From: Hemibagrus wyckioides
Lineage: Eukaryota > Chordata > Actinopteri > Siluriformes > Bagridae
Assembly (NCBI RefSeq): GCF_019097595.1
Contig: NC_080717.1
Location: 15,851,836 to 15,915,835, forward strand
Length of the DNA stretch: 64,000 nt
Reading direction: 5' to 3'
Position 1 is the stretch's first letter, and each line of letters opens with the position of its first letter. Below are positions 40,901 through 52,800 of this stretch, piece after piece. The notes beneath the pieces were generated by a model. It was not told where the DNA came from. It did not search any database and worked only from the letters and a program-made list of their open reading frames with translations. The position numbers were made by a program, and so were the translations under genes.

Positions 40901-43900
40901 TTTTGTTAAATTTGTGACTGAACTATTGATTTATGGAAATAGTAGTCTTAAAATCCTACACTGCTTATATATTTTTAATGGCACATATAAAAGTACAACA
41001 GCTTGACTGACAGAATGAGACAACCTGCTCCTCTCTTCCAGGATATCAGTATTTAATGCCAGAATCTCATTTTGCCTACACAGGAGCAGCTCTTAGCATT
41101 AGAATGCCTCTGTATTAGACACCAGCTCTGGCACCGTGTCACTAGTAAAGCGCCAAGAGAACCTGGAGTAGTGGGTGGTGGAGAGAGCAAGAAGTTTGGA
41201 AATCTAATTCATGCCAAGGAACAGCAAAAATTGAAAACCTGTACAGAGATAGATAGTAAAATCTAATTCTTTTCTCTCATGTGTTTCTGTCTCAGGATGC
41301 CTGAAGGCCAGCAGCGCCTCGGTGGCTGTTACATGAACATGATGTGCCAGATCCGAATGCTGTACCTGTCTTACTGCTCCAGCCATCCTTCCGCAGTGGC
41401 TGTACTCACTGACCACAGGTTAGTCCTGGCAACGTGGACTAGAATCATTTGGTCAACAGGGATATGTTTGTTTCAGTTCAAACCGTGGAAATTTTTGAGA
41501 AGAGAAATTGACTGGTCACTCAACTTCACAAATCTTAAACGTTTCTTGTCTGAGAACTCATTTTAATAAATACATTTGCAAAACACTGAATCCAAACCCA
41601 GTAACACTTTTCTAATGCAACGTGTGTAATGTACAAAACAGGGGTAACAGGTTTTGCAATTGAACCCTAACAAAAACTGGATGACATTACATTCTTTTTT
41701 TAACAGAATTCCATGTCTTTTATTTTATATATTCATACTTATATATTTTTAGACAAATCAAGCTTTTTCCCCTAACCATTTACTTTACCACGAGCACCGT
41801 CACTCTTGTGCTATACATCATTTTTGTGTAATTCCATGTATGACAGGTAAGTTTGCATAGAATGGCAACAGTGTCCACCAGGAGGTGCCCATGTGCTTTT
41901 GTCTTGTACTCATTAGAGGTAAACGCTTTTGAGTAACATGCTTTTCACCTAGTTTTTTTCTTTTTCTTTTCTCACTGTGTTCCTTGCTACATATAAATGC
42001 AAAATTAACACTTTTGGTGAGGGTAACACACTTTGTGCATGTCTGCTTGCCAAAGTAAACCCCAGCAGCAAACTGTCAAAGCAGCACAGGAAGTTGGCTC
42101 TAACCCAACAGGATATCTATAGATGTGGTTGTTGCTGATGGAGAAATTGAGCGTGCGCTTAAAATTGCATCTCACACTGCAGCATCTTTGCAGCGTTTTC
42201 CACAGCACATACACTTAGTGAAAGCATTGTGTTGTGATGAATCATCTAAGTTTGGTTGGCTTAGTCTAAAAGCAGTCTTTCACCTTAACCATAACAAACT
42301 GCTTTGTTTCAGCATTTTTGAGTTTGTAAGGTGTATGTAAAGGTCATGTGTAGACCGTTTGCTATAAGCCACTTCTAGAAATAGACATGCTTCACAGGAA
42401 ATTTCATTGAATCAAATCTGTATTGCTTAAGATACGCCGACACAGCCTGGTTGGTATTTCATGAAAAATTTTCATGCCCCATTTCCCATTATGGCATATG
42501 CAGATGAACTTTTGTAGTAGAATATATACTATGGCATATAAGTAACTGTATACAGTGTGGAAAAATATATACTGTTTTATTGTATTTTTATCGTAAAAAA
42601 AAAACTTGGGTTGATTAGTTTTATTGTATGTTGTGATTTTTTTTCCACCAAAATGTGATTCATTTTAGTTTTGAAAGTTTGAATGAAATGCTATACACAC
42701 CATTTTATCTCATTTTTGTCTCTCTTTATTTATAATCACCTGTCTTTATTTGGATCAGTACCCGGTTTTAATTGTAAACATTACTTGAAGTTTCTGTTCA
42801 GATCCTACTGCTTGTCGCTTCTGCCTACATTTACATTCAGTTTTTTTATTCATGGTTGTTTTTCTTTGGATATATCAGTTTTTGTTTCACTTTGTATTTC
42901 TCAATCCACATTTTTGGCCTTTCTTTACAAGAGTCCTAGGGACACATTTTTTGGTGCTGTTTGAAGATGCACCTCTCTGACCCTGCTATAGATCTTTTGA
43001 AAATGAAAAATTATTAGTCCAGTCCATTTAGAGCGCCATCTAGTGGAGTCAGTTCCTCTGTTAACTACCAATGTGATGTCTCTGCTAGCAGCTACTTAAT
43101 GTTCTGGCTTGCTTTGGACATACTGCTCTAAATGATTTCATAATATCAGTGAATTTCTACGAGAGCATTGTGTGATGAACAGAGAGATATACTGAGAATT
43201 TAAATGTGTATTTTTTTCGTTTGTTTGTTTAGTGAGGAGCTGGATAAGTTCATGGAGAGTCAGGGAGCCAGTGCTCCAGGCATCCTGACTCTGACCACCA
43301 GTTTGAGCAAGCCGTTCATGAGGCTGGAAAAATATCCCACCCTGCTGCAGGAGCTCGAAAGACATGTAGAGGTAAACACCAGACCCTCAAATACTAAAAA
43401 AAGGTTCACATTTAGATGTGCTTCTCCTAAGCAAAGCTGTTTTTTTTTTTTCTTTCCTTTCTTTTAGGAAGCCCATCCAGACTACAGTGATATACTAAAA
43501 GCAAATATTGCTTTTAAAAATCTTGTGGTATGTAGCTTTTCGCTTATTGAGTTCCGGCCTGTAAATAATTATATCACAGCGGATTGTGTGGTTTTTGATT
43601 TTTGGGGGGAGTGTGTATACATGTCACTTTCCATTAGCAGAGCAGTGTGATAAAATAGACCAAAGTGAGCTGCCACTGCCACTTGTGTACTGTTTATTCC
43701 ACGTTTAGAGTAAAGCCGTCATATTCCTGTGTCCATTACAAAAACACTTACGATGTTGATGATGCATTATGCAAGATGATTTTACCAAATTGTATAATGG
43801 TACATTTGAGACCAGTTGATTACCAAAAACTGCCTCAGTGGAGTGGGTGTTTGTGTTCCAGATGTAGGTGTTCACTAAATAGGTCTAAGCATTTTTTTTT

Positions 43901-46900
43901 TTTTTAAACTTTTCCCATAAGATTTAAAACTCCGTGAGTCATTCCTACTGCTTGGTAGAGAATCCTCATTTGGGGTTATGTCTAACCTCAGTATTGTTTG
44001 ATTTTTTGTTCTGTGGAACACCTTTTTCTTTGTTACATTTTCCTGTCTCTTCAGGGAATTTCCCTTCTTTTCTCAGTAGACTCCCCTGCTATTTTGCATG
44101 CTGTCTTTAGGCCAGGTCTACCCCCACAGCAAGTAATTACACGCAAAAAGTCCAATCGAAATCTTCATCTGATATGTAAAACATTTTTTTTTTTTGAAAC
44201 ACCTTCTAGCATCATCACGCATGAACAGCACACACTGACAGTTTCACCTTATTCCATATCCGTACTGGTTCAGCGGTTCTAATGTGAATGTCACGTCATG
44301 GCTCTGTCATGACTGAAAGATGATTTTATGCATGTTATTTTCCTTCCTGATGTCATTCTTAGGATTTTGTTACAGTAATTTCCAATAAAATCTCAAATCC
44401 TATATTGACTATGCCAGCTACCTTTATTATTCTTTTTTTCATTTCTACACTAGCTACATTGCTCACTTCTCTACCTAAAGGATGTGTATTTTTTTGTCCT
44501 CCCATGTACTCTTACTGACTGGACTCTTGTGTCCCTCAGATGCAGTGCCAAGAACTGCGCAAGCGAAAGGACCTGGAGGTGCAGATACTGTCCGAGCCTG
44601 TGCGTGGCTGGGAGGGAGACAGCATCAAGTCTCTCGGCCAAGTGGCCTTTATGTCTCAGGTGCACGTGCAGAGCAGTTCTAGTGAGGTGAGGAAAAAGGA
44701 AGGGTGGGTCAGCCTTCCCCTAGGGAGTTGTCTAGGTGTCAAAATATTGTCATGTGGTTGCACAGATACATTGCTTTTGTCGACACAATAACATACTCAA
44801 AAAGCTTTTTTTTTTAAACAATACCCACACTGAAGTCTTAGTTATACTCTTCATACTCAATTCAAAGTATTGTCAAATAATGCTATAAAGGTAACAGAAA
44901 ACATAAGGACATGAAATCAGTATAAAATCACCTAGTGCATAGACATGCATTGATGCCTTCAGATAATCCAAAGTGTAAAGAAAAATGTGTTGAGAAGAGA
45001 AATTGATGTGTTACTTGAAAACGAATGTGTTAACATTTTATTTCATCATATTATTATGATCACATGTACTATTGACAAATAGCCCAATTTCTCAAATTCC
45101 ATAAACTGTTTCCACAAAGTTGAAGACACAGGATTGTCTAGAATGACTTTATATGTTGTAGCATTATGATTTCCCTTTGCTGTGGCTAAGAGGCCCAGAT
45201 CTGTTCCAGCATCACAATGCCCTGAGGTCCAGATAGACATGGTTTGCTGAGGTTTGCACAGATCTCAAACCTCAACCTCAATCTAACATCAGGGTCTGAC
45301 CACAAGTGGCTAAATGAATAAATCCCCACAACAGCATTTGAAAATCTAGTATAAGGTATTCATGTAAGAGTGAGAAGAGTGGTCTTATATAGAAGCAGTG
45401 TTGGGGCCAGGTCTATATTAATGCAATGTATCTGGAATGTCCTTGGTTAACAACCACGCATAGATGTCACGGTCAGGTGTTCACATACTTTTGGCCAAAT
45501 ACCTTCTGGTTGTATGTGTCTTTGTAATTTGGTGTGTCTTGTCGCAATAATTTTCCCAGAGCTCAATAGAAATACTCTGTCTACAGTAAATGTAATAAGT
45601 CTACCCACCTCTGCTAAAATTGCAGGTATTGGTGATGTAAAAAATTAAACCAAGATCAATTATACCAGATTATTTTCTCCTTTTTCCACTTTTAATGATA
45701 CCAACACAATTCCAGTGGAAACAAATAGAACTATTAAAAAAAAAATTTAGGGAAGAAACTTTAATTGATAGTGATATTAATAAGTGTGCCCACCCCTTAA
45801 CTAATTCTTTTGCCTGTAATTCAGCACTCAGTCTCAAGAATCTACCAACATATCACATTTTGATTTTGGCAATTTTATTCTATACTTCCTTTCCAAAATA
45901 TTTCATTTGTAGCAAATTGTGAAGTGGATCTCCTCTGCACAGCTCTCTTCTTGCCTTTCCACGGGTGTTCGATATGACTGGGCTATTCTAAAACGTTCCA
46001 AATCTTCCAGTAAGCCATTTCGTCTTTTGACATGGATTTGTACTTTTCATGCTGCCGGGTGAATTTTTCCCCTTCTTCAGCACTCTAGAGTCCCAGCTGC
46101 AGGGAGGCGATCCCCTAGCATGATGCTGCCACCACCATGCGTCACTGTGGTGGTTTTTTTTTGTGATAAAGTGTATTTTAGAAATGTGCCCAAAAAAATA
46201 TTATCAGACAGTTATGCATCTGCCACACTTATTTTCTTGAGATAGGGCTTCCAACAAACTACCCTAACCCATAGCTCAGACATGTAAAAATGACAAGAGA
46301 TTGTTATCAGTGGTAAGCTGGATATTTCTGCTGTAGCCTCCAAGATAAATTTTTATCTTTTTTTTTGTCAGTTAAGAAAGGGCATCCTGTTCTTGGTAAT
46401 GTCACTGTGTTGCCCCATTTTCTTTTTCACTTGTTGAGGATGGCATTTGTAGTATTCTATGTTCATCTTAAGTGCCTTAATAAAAATATTTTTGCTTCTG
46501 GTGAAGAATAGGTGTATTTAGGTCATCAGATGGCTCTCGGAAGGTGTCAGAAAGCACAAAGCTTATTTTAATTCCCACAATGCATGGTTTGCATTTGTAT
46601 ACTTGGAATACAAGCAGTTTTTAAAATACAAAATGGAGCCATGATCCACTTGTATACTTGCAATCCCTTCCAAAGTATAGGAACAACAAGCCCAATTCTT
46701 TTGTTTGTGCCATATGCTGAAGACATTTGCTTTGAGATCAAAAGATAAATATGAAACGTTAGATCAGAATTTCAGCTTTCATTTCCTGATATTTGCATCT
46801 AGACATGTTAAACCACTAAGAACATCTTTTGTTTGAACTCAGCTATTTTCATGTGATCAAAAATACTGAAGATTAAGATAAATCTTTTGGAATAATCTAC

Positions 46901-49842
46901 TCAGACGAAAACTCAAACTAATTTTTGAGAAAGAACAGTTTTGTAGATGTTCCCAATAACATCATTGCCACAGTAAACTACAGTGATGGGAGTCATTAGG
47001 TTGCTTCTCTGTATATGGTACTGGGACATTACACATCATTGAATAAAACATGGATGGAGCAATGTACTGGGATATAGAGGGGGGAATTTAATCTTGTTGG
47101 CCAAGCATCTGAATCTGGGGAGAAGATGGAATTTTTGAAAAGACAATGACCCCAAACATACAGACTAAATAACTCAAGAAGACCTTGCATGTCATATCTC
47201 CTGATATGAATGCAGAGAAAAATGTATGAGACGTTTTGAAGTTTTGAACCATCATATTCTTGGGGAATTTGACTAGAGGAATGGGGCCAAAAGTGAACTA
47301 CAATACTGCAAAATATAATTACTTCTTACTGAAGACATCTCAAGCTTCTTTATAAGCTAAATTAAAACTTGTATATGTTCAATCAGTTATAAACAGGGAG
47401 ATATTTTTATTCTGATCTCAGATACGTATGAAAACCACAAAAATATCTATTTCGGGAAGAGATGATGTACTGATGTGAGTGCTAACCAGAAAGAGTGCTT
47501 TAATAAAAAAAATAAATAATGTTGCTGCTGGAAACCTACTTCAACATTTCTCATTTTCTTGAAAATTCATAGCACAAACTAGACATTATATGAGTAAACT
47601 ATTTCCTAGCAGAAGATAATTCAGTCAGTGGAGTTTTACAGACTCAAGATAGACCAGACATCTTATAAACTGTCTGCCACTAGCAATAAAGGCTTAGCTA
47701 TTTAGACTGTATAACACTGACTAAACTTCTATTTGCCTCCCACATATATTGGAAAGAAAAAAAAAATGTTGAGGGGCAACTGCTCCTATATAAAGCCTCT
47801 GCATTATTTTTGTTAATGTGATAGATTAGCATACAAAGCTAGCACTCTATACAAGGCATGGAAACTCAAACTCTAAGGAGGCTAAGATTGTGTCATACAG
47901 AGTCTGAGCATAAAAGAGGAGGAAGAAGCACTTTCTTTGTGGAAAATTAAAATATAATCCCTCTCACTTTTTTCTTTAGCTGAAAAATGAAAGTTTTGAT
48001 TTTGCTAAACTTGAGATGTGATTGTTGTTAATCATGCTCTCTCAGAGCAGTGACTCCAACTGCTATTTTAAATCCATGTATAGACACAGAACACAGATTT
48101 TTCTTTTGTCAGTGCATATTATCAGCAGCTCTATGATTAAACAAACTGCTTCACTTCCCAATGTTATGATTTCTCATTCACGTTATGTGAACGTATCAAT
48201 GTATTTAATAGCTTTTTTTTTTATTTATTTTTTTATTTATGCCAGTGTACGTGTTTGTTTTTCCAGGACAAAGACGAACGCTACTTCATGCTGTTTCCTA
48301 ATGTTCTAATCATGTTGTCTGCCAGCCCACGAATGAGTGGCTTTATCTATCAGGTACATTTACTAACTCCAGCAAGTTTGTATGTTTTAAAGTAGAACAA
48401 ACTCACAAATCCAGTTCGAATGAAAATCAGCTCTTTATAACCATTAGCCTCCTGTTGTTCTTCTCTCAGGGACGACTGCAGCTTTCAGGAGCCACGGTGA
48501 CCAAACATGTGGAGGATGCGGAGACTGGTCATTATGCATTTGAGATTGGAGGTGTGTTTCAGATCTGTCAAAATGTCTTTTGTGTTTTGTAACAGTTTCA
48601 GGCAATTAAGAGTGTGTTAACAGCTCGGTGTGTTTCAGTATGAAAAGTTGCTTTGAGGTTAAGGAAATAAGAGTATGCTGCGGTTGTGTTGCAGGAGGTA
48701 TGATCGAGCGCATGACAGTTTTCTGCAGTAGCTCCCAGGAGCTGCAGGAATGGCTGGAGCACCTGCATGCTTTTACCAAAGGTGGAAGTCCAGTAGGAAC
48801 CATACTGAAGGTATGAACCTTCAGGCAAACACTGTTTTGAACAGTAGGAGCGTTCTCATCACTAATAAGCTTGTATGAGCTTCCACAAGAGTCCATTGTT
48901 CTTGCAGTGAATTGATTTTCATGCTGTGATTTGTGTCTTTTCTGTTGAAAAATCTTTGTGGTTTTTTGGGTAAATGTCAACCTTGTTCACTATTTGGCAG
49001 AATGTAGAGGGCAAGCCCATGAGCACAGTCGGCACACCATCTCATCTGAGCCACACGCAGGGCTTCGGTACGTCCACAATCACCCGGTGCCCTTTGGAAC
49101 CACCTAAGATCACCAAGCCGTGGTCTCTGAGCTGCCTGAGACCCGCTCCCCCACTTAAACCGTCCGCCGCACTGGGCTACAAAGAGGTGAGAGGTTTTTG
49201 TGCCCACATTTAATGGAGTTTGGAAAACAGTGAGTCAGAAGAGTAGTGGTTGAGTGGGAGCGTAATGCACGTCTGTGACTCAGCTTGAGTGGTCCTTAGA
49301 GGAAGCATGAACAGCCCCCTTCCCCAGCAGACAGTGAGCTGAGTGTCTTTACTGTAATATCAGTATCTTGTGGGGTCTGTCAACAAATAACCACTACCGT
49401 ACCCCACCATACTTTTTACCACAAGTTTCATGTGTGGTCTACTGCATCATATACAAAAAACTAAGCAGGTAAAATTTCTCCAAGCTGTTTGACATTTGTC
49501 GAAGCTGCTGTATTTTTGTAAGGCCTTGTTACAGTACTTGACAGATCTCCAAGCCTGACCTTGTTGTTATTTTCGGATTTAGAATGTGTAAACATCTGTC
49601 AGGTTGAGGACCCAGTAGAAATGTTCATTCCTCACTGTTCTCTTCATCTTGTTCTTTTGGACTCTTCCATTTTTTTCTCATACGCTTTCTCTCTTCATTT
49701 CCTGCTTCTTTAGAGGATGTCTTATATCATGAAGGTAAGAGTAGACCAGTCAATTTGTGTGTCTTGTATGCCTGGCTAGCTCTGGTGTTGCGGCACAATT
49801 TAGCCATGCTTCATTGTTTTTTTATTTCGTACTCTCTTTATT

Positions 49843-49880
<38 letters not shown>

Positions 49881-52800
49881 CCTATAAACCACTCATTTCC
49901 TGTTTGTTCGTTTGTCTTGTGTCCTCCCGCATCCTTTCACTGATCAGTGTCCTGTGTGCAACATACCGTAAACTGCTATTTCTTTCAGCGTTCTTGAAAA
50001 TGTCATGTTTTTGCCTGCAAGCCCTTTTACCTCGAAGGAACAGGAAACTGTGTTTTCTTCAGGGATAGTTTTAGTTTTGTAACAAACAAATGAGTTACAA
50101 GAGTAAGAGATGATTAATCAAAATGGGTATTGTGAGTGTGCGATGTGGCTCCCAGAAAGTGAAAGCACAAACTATTACACATCCTGTAGTGTGTTATTTA
50201 ATAAGAACGCTGAGTCTGTGCTTGCTTTAGCTTTAGTTGCGTTTTTCCTCATTTGCATATGTTTAATGAGGTAATATTGAATTATTAAGGCTGCTAAGCT
50301 CTTTAAAACTATTTCACTTTGAACAAAGACTGGTACAAGCCATGCTTCCATCCAGATATTAAGATAAGATTTGTTATCTATTAAATTTCTTTTCTTTAAG
50401 CCATGTGTTGTCCATAAAAACACATTAAAAATTGGCTTATATTGCATTGCATGTATTGGCATTCAATAACAGTTGCTTTTAGAGCATTTCTATGTGTCAT
50501 TTTTAAAGAAAAAACACATTGGTGGAAACATCTCTGTCAACCAGTTTGTCTCGAGTAGCAAAAAACTAACTCTTGCTTGTAGCGTGAGCTGCATAGTCAG
50601 CACTGTTTGTCACCTGTAATGTTTAACAAACCTGGTTCCGGGCTCCCGAGTGCTGAGACAGAAAAGCATTCGCTCTATCATCCAGAGATCAGAAGACTGA
50701 ATCCTGCCAAAGCCACAGCCATCCATGGCTGGGAGATCAAGAGAGGAATTATTGGCAGTGCTCTCAGGATGGGAGAGATGGGATACTCTCTGCCATAATT
50801 ATGGTCACAGCGACACTAGCCAGTCATGTGAGATAATGCAGAAGGGGTGGATAAAATTTTTCTCCAAGTATTTTACAGCACCCCATGATAAAGTACAAGG
50901 AGCATTTCGAAATGATTCTATCTTCTGGCTTCATGTGTCTTCGGAGGAAGTACATGAGGACAGGTTGGGTGAAAAGTGTAGAAAAAAAAAATCCTGTTTC
51001 CTTTATCACAATTTAACCATCGGTTATGAAGGAGGCTGCTTTCTGGGCTTTGATTGTTGTTGCAGTCTTTTATGCACTGTATTGCACAATGTATGAAGAC
51101 ACCTGGCCAGTCACAGTCAAATGTTCTGGTTGAACATTACATTATTGATTTGATCCCTCATTGCTGTTATGATCATCTCCACTCGTCTGGATTTTTCACT
51201 AGATTTTTGGAGTGTGGCTGTGGGGATTTGTCCATTCAGCCATTAGTGAGATCAGGCACTGATGTTGTGAGAAGGTCTAGCATGCAGTCAGCATTCCAGT
51301 TCTTCCACGCCATCCTTAGCAAATCATATCTTTATGAACCTGTTTTTTTTGTACAGGGACAGTGTCATGCTGGAGCAGGTTTTGGACTCTTTGTTCCAGT
51401 AAAGAGAAATTGTAACATTACAACATATGAAGACATTCTATATAATTGTGTGATTCAAACTTCAAGCAACACAGTTTGGGGACACATATATGAGAGTGAT
51501 GGTCAGGTGTCCACATACTTTTGGCTATATAGTGTAGATTTATGTGAGGAAATAATGTAAAATATTTTTGAAATATCAATGATTTATGTCGTTTAATGCA
51601 AATCTGGTGTTCCTCAAGGTTCCTCAGAAAGAGAATCCACTGCTATACTTGATTCTGATTGGTCAGTTCATGATTGGAAGGCATTCATTTTATCACAGTA
51701 TTTCTGTCACAGCATTTTTCCTCACTCAATGTAGTTTGCTAACATTAACAACAAAAAAAAAAGTTAAAATTTTCTGTCTCACTCTACCATAGATAGAAAT
51801 GCACAAATTCCTTTATAATATTTTTAGACTTATTTTATTTTATCCACTTCATTCATTTTGCTAATCTTCAGTAACTGATATATCCTTGTTAGCACTGCAG
51901 TGGATTCAGTGCTTATTGCACACCACAGGGCACCAGTTTTGTGATGTCAATAAATGAGAAGCTTGTATGTTTTGCTGTTTATTACACGATGACGTCTTCC
52001 ATGTTACTAATTTAATATTAACACTACGTAAGCTAGTCTACTAGAGCTTGCAGTATTATACGCATGTCCACATGTTTATGTAAGTCAGAAACTTGTAACA
52101 GCAATTCAGTATTCTTTAAACAAAATCAAATGCATGATGTTTTTGACAAGTAGCAAAATAATGTAAAGATAAGCAGTCAGTATTGCAGTCTATTTTTTTT
52201 TTTTTTTTTTTTTTACATGATTGGTGTCTTATTTGTTTATTTATTTTTACTAATTGAATTTAATATATTAGCAGACCAAAAACATTAGTTAAGTCTGTAA
52301 ATCATTTTATTGCTCTTAATAGCAACTTGTCCCTCACACCTGATGCAACATTTTTTTGTAAATCATATGCTGTTAATTTGTGTTCTTGTTGGGGTTTGCT
52401 TGAATCTTTTGCATCCTCACGACCACCTTGTCTCTCCAGGATACCAGCAAAAGCCCTAAACCCATCAAGAAGTTCCTGAACAAGAGAAAGACGTCAGAGA
52501 GAAAACCATCAGATGATGATTATTTGCTCAGAAAAAGTAGGTTAAGTGGGATGTTGGTGAATACTGCTTTAGTTAATTAAGAAAAGAAAAAAACAGAGGT
52601 GTAGAGAAGGAGTCTCTGTGGTATTAATTAGGCCATGAGTTTCCGTTGTGTTCTGAAAGTCTCAGATGTGGGTTGTGGTGCTGAAATTAACAGGTACTGC
52701 AGTTTTGGAAGAAGATGCCCAAATTCTGAAGGTGATTGAAGCATATTGTACTGGAGCCAGCCTGCACCAGACCACAACAGGTACTCCTTAGTTATAATGT

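Noticed and set aside
51054..51560. 168-codon plus-strand frame in arhgef6 intron 17
   Set aside because: Same transposon family; not a host gene.
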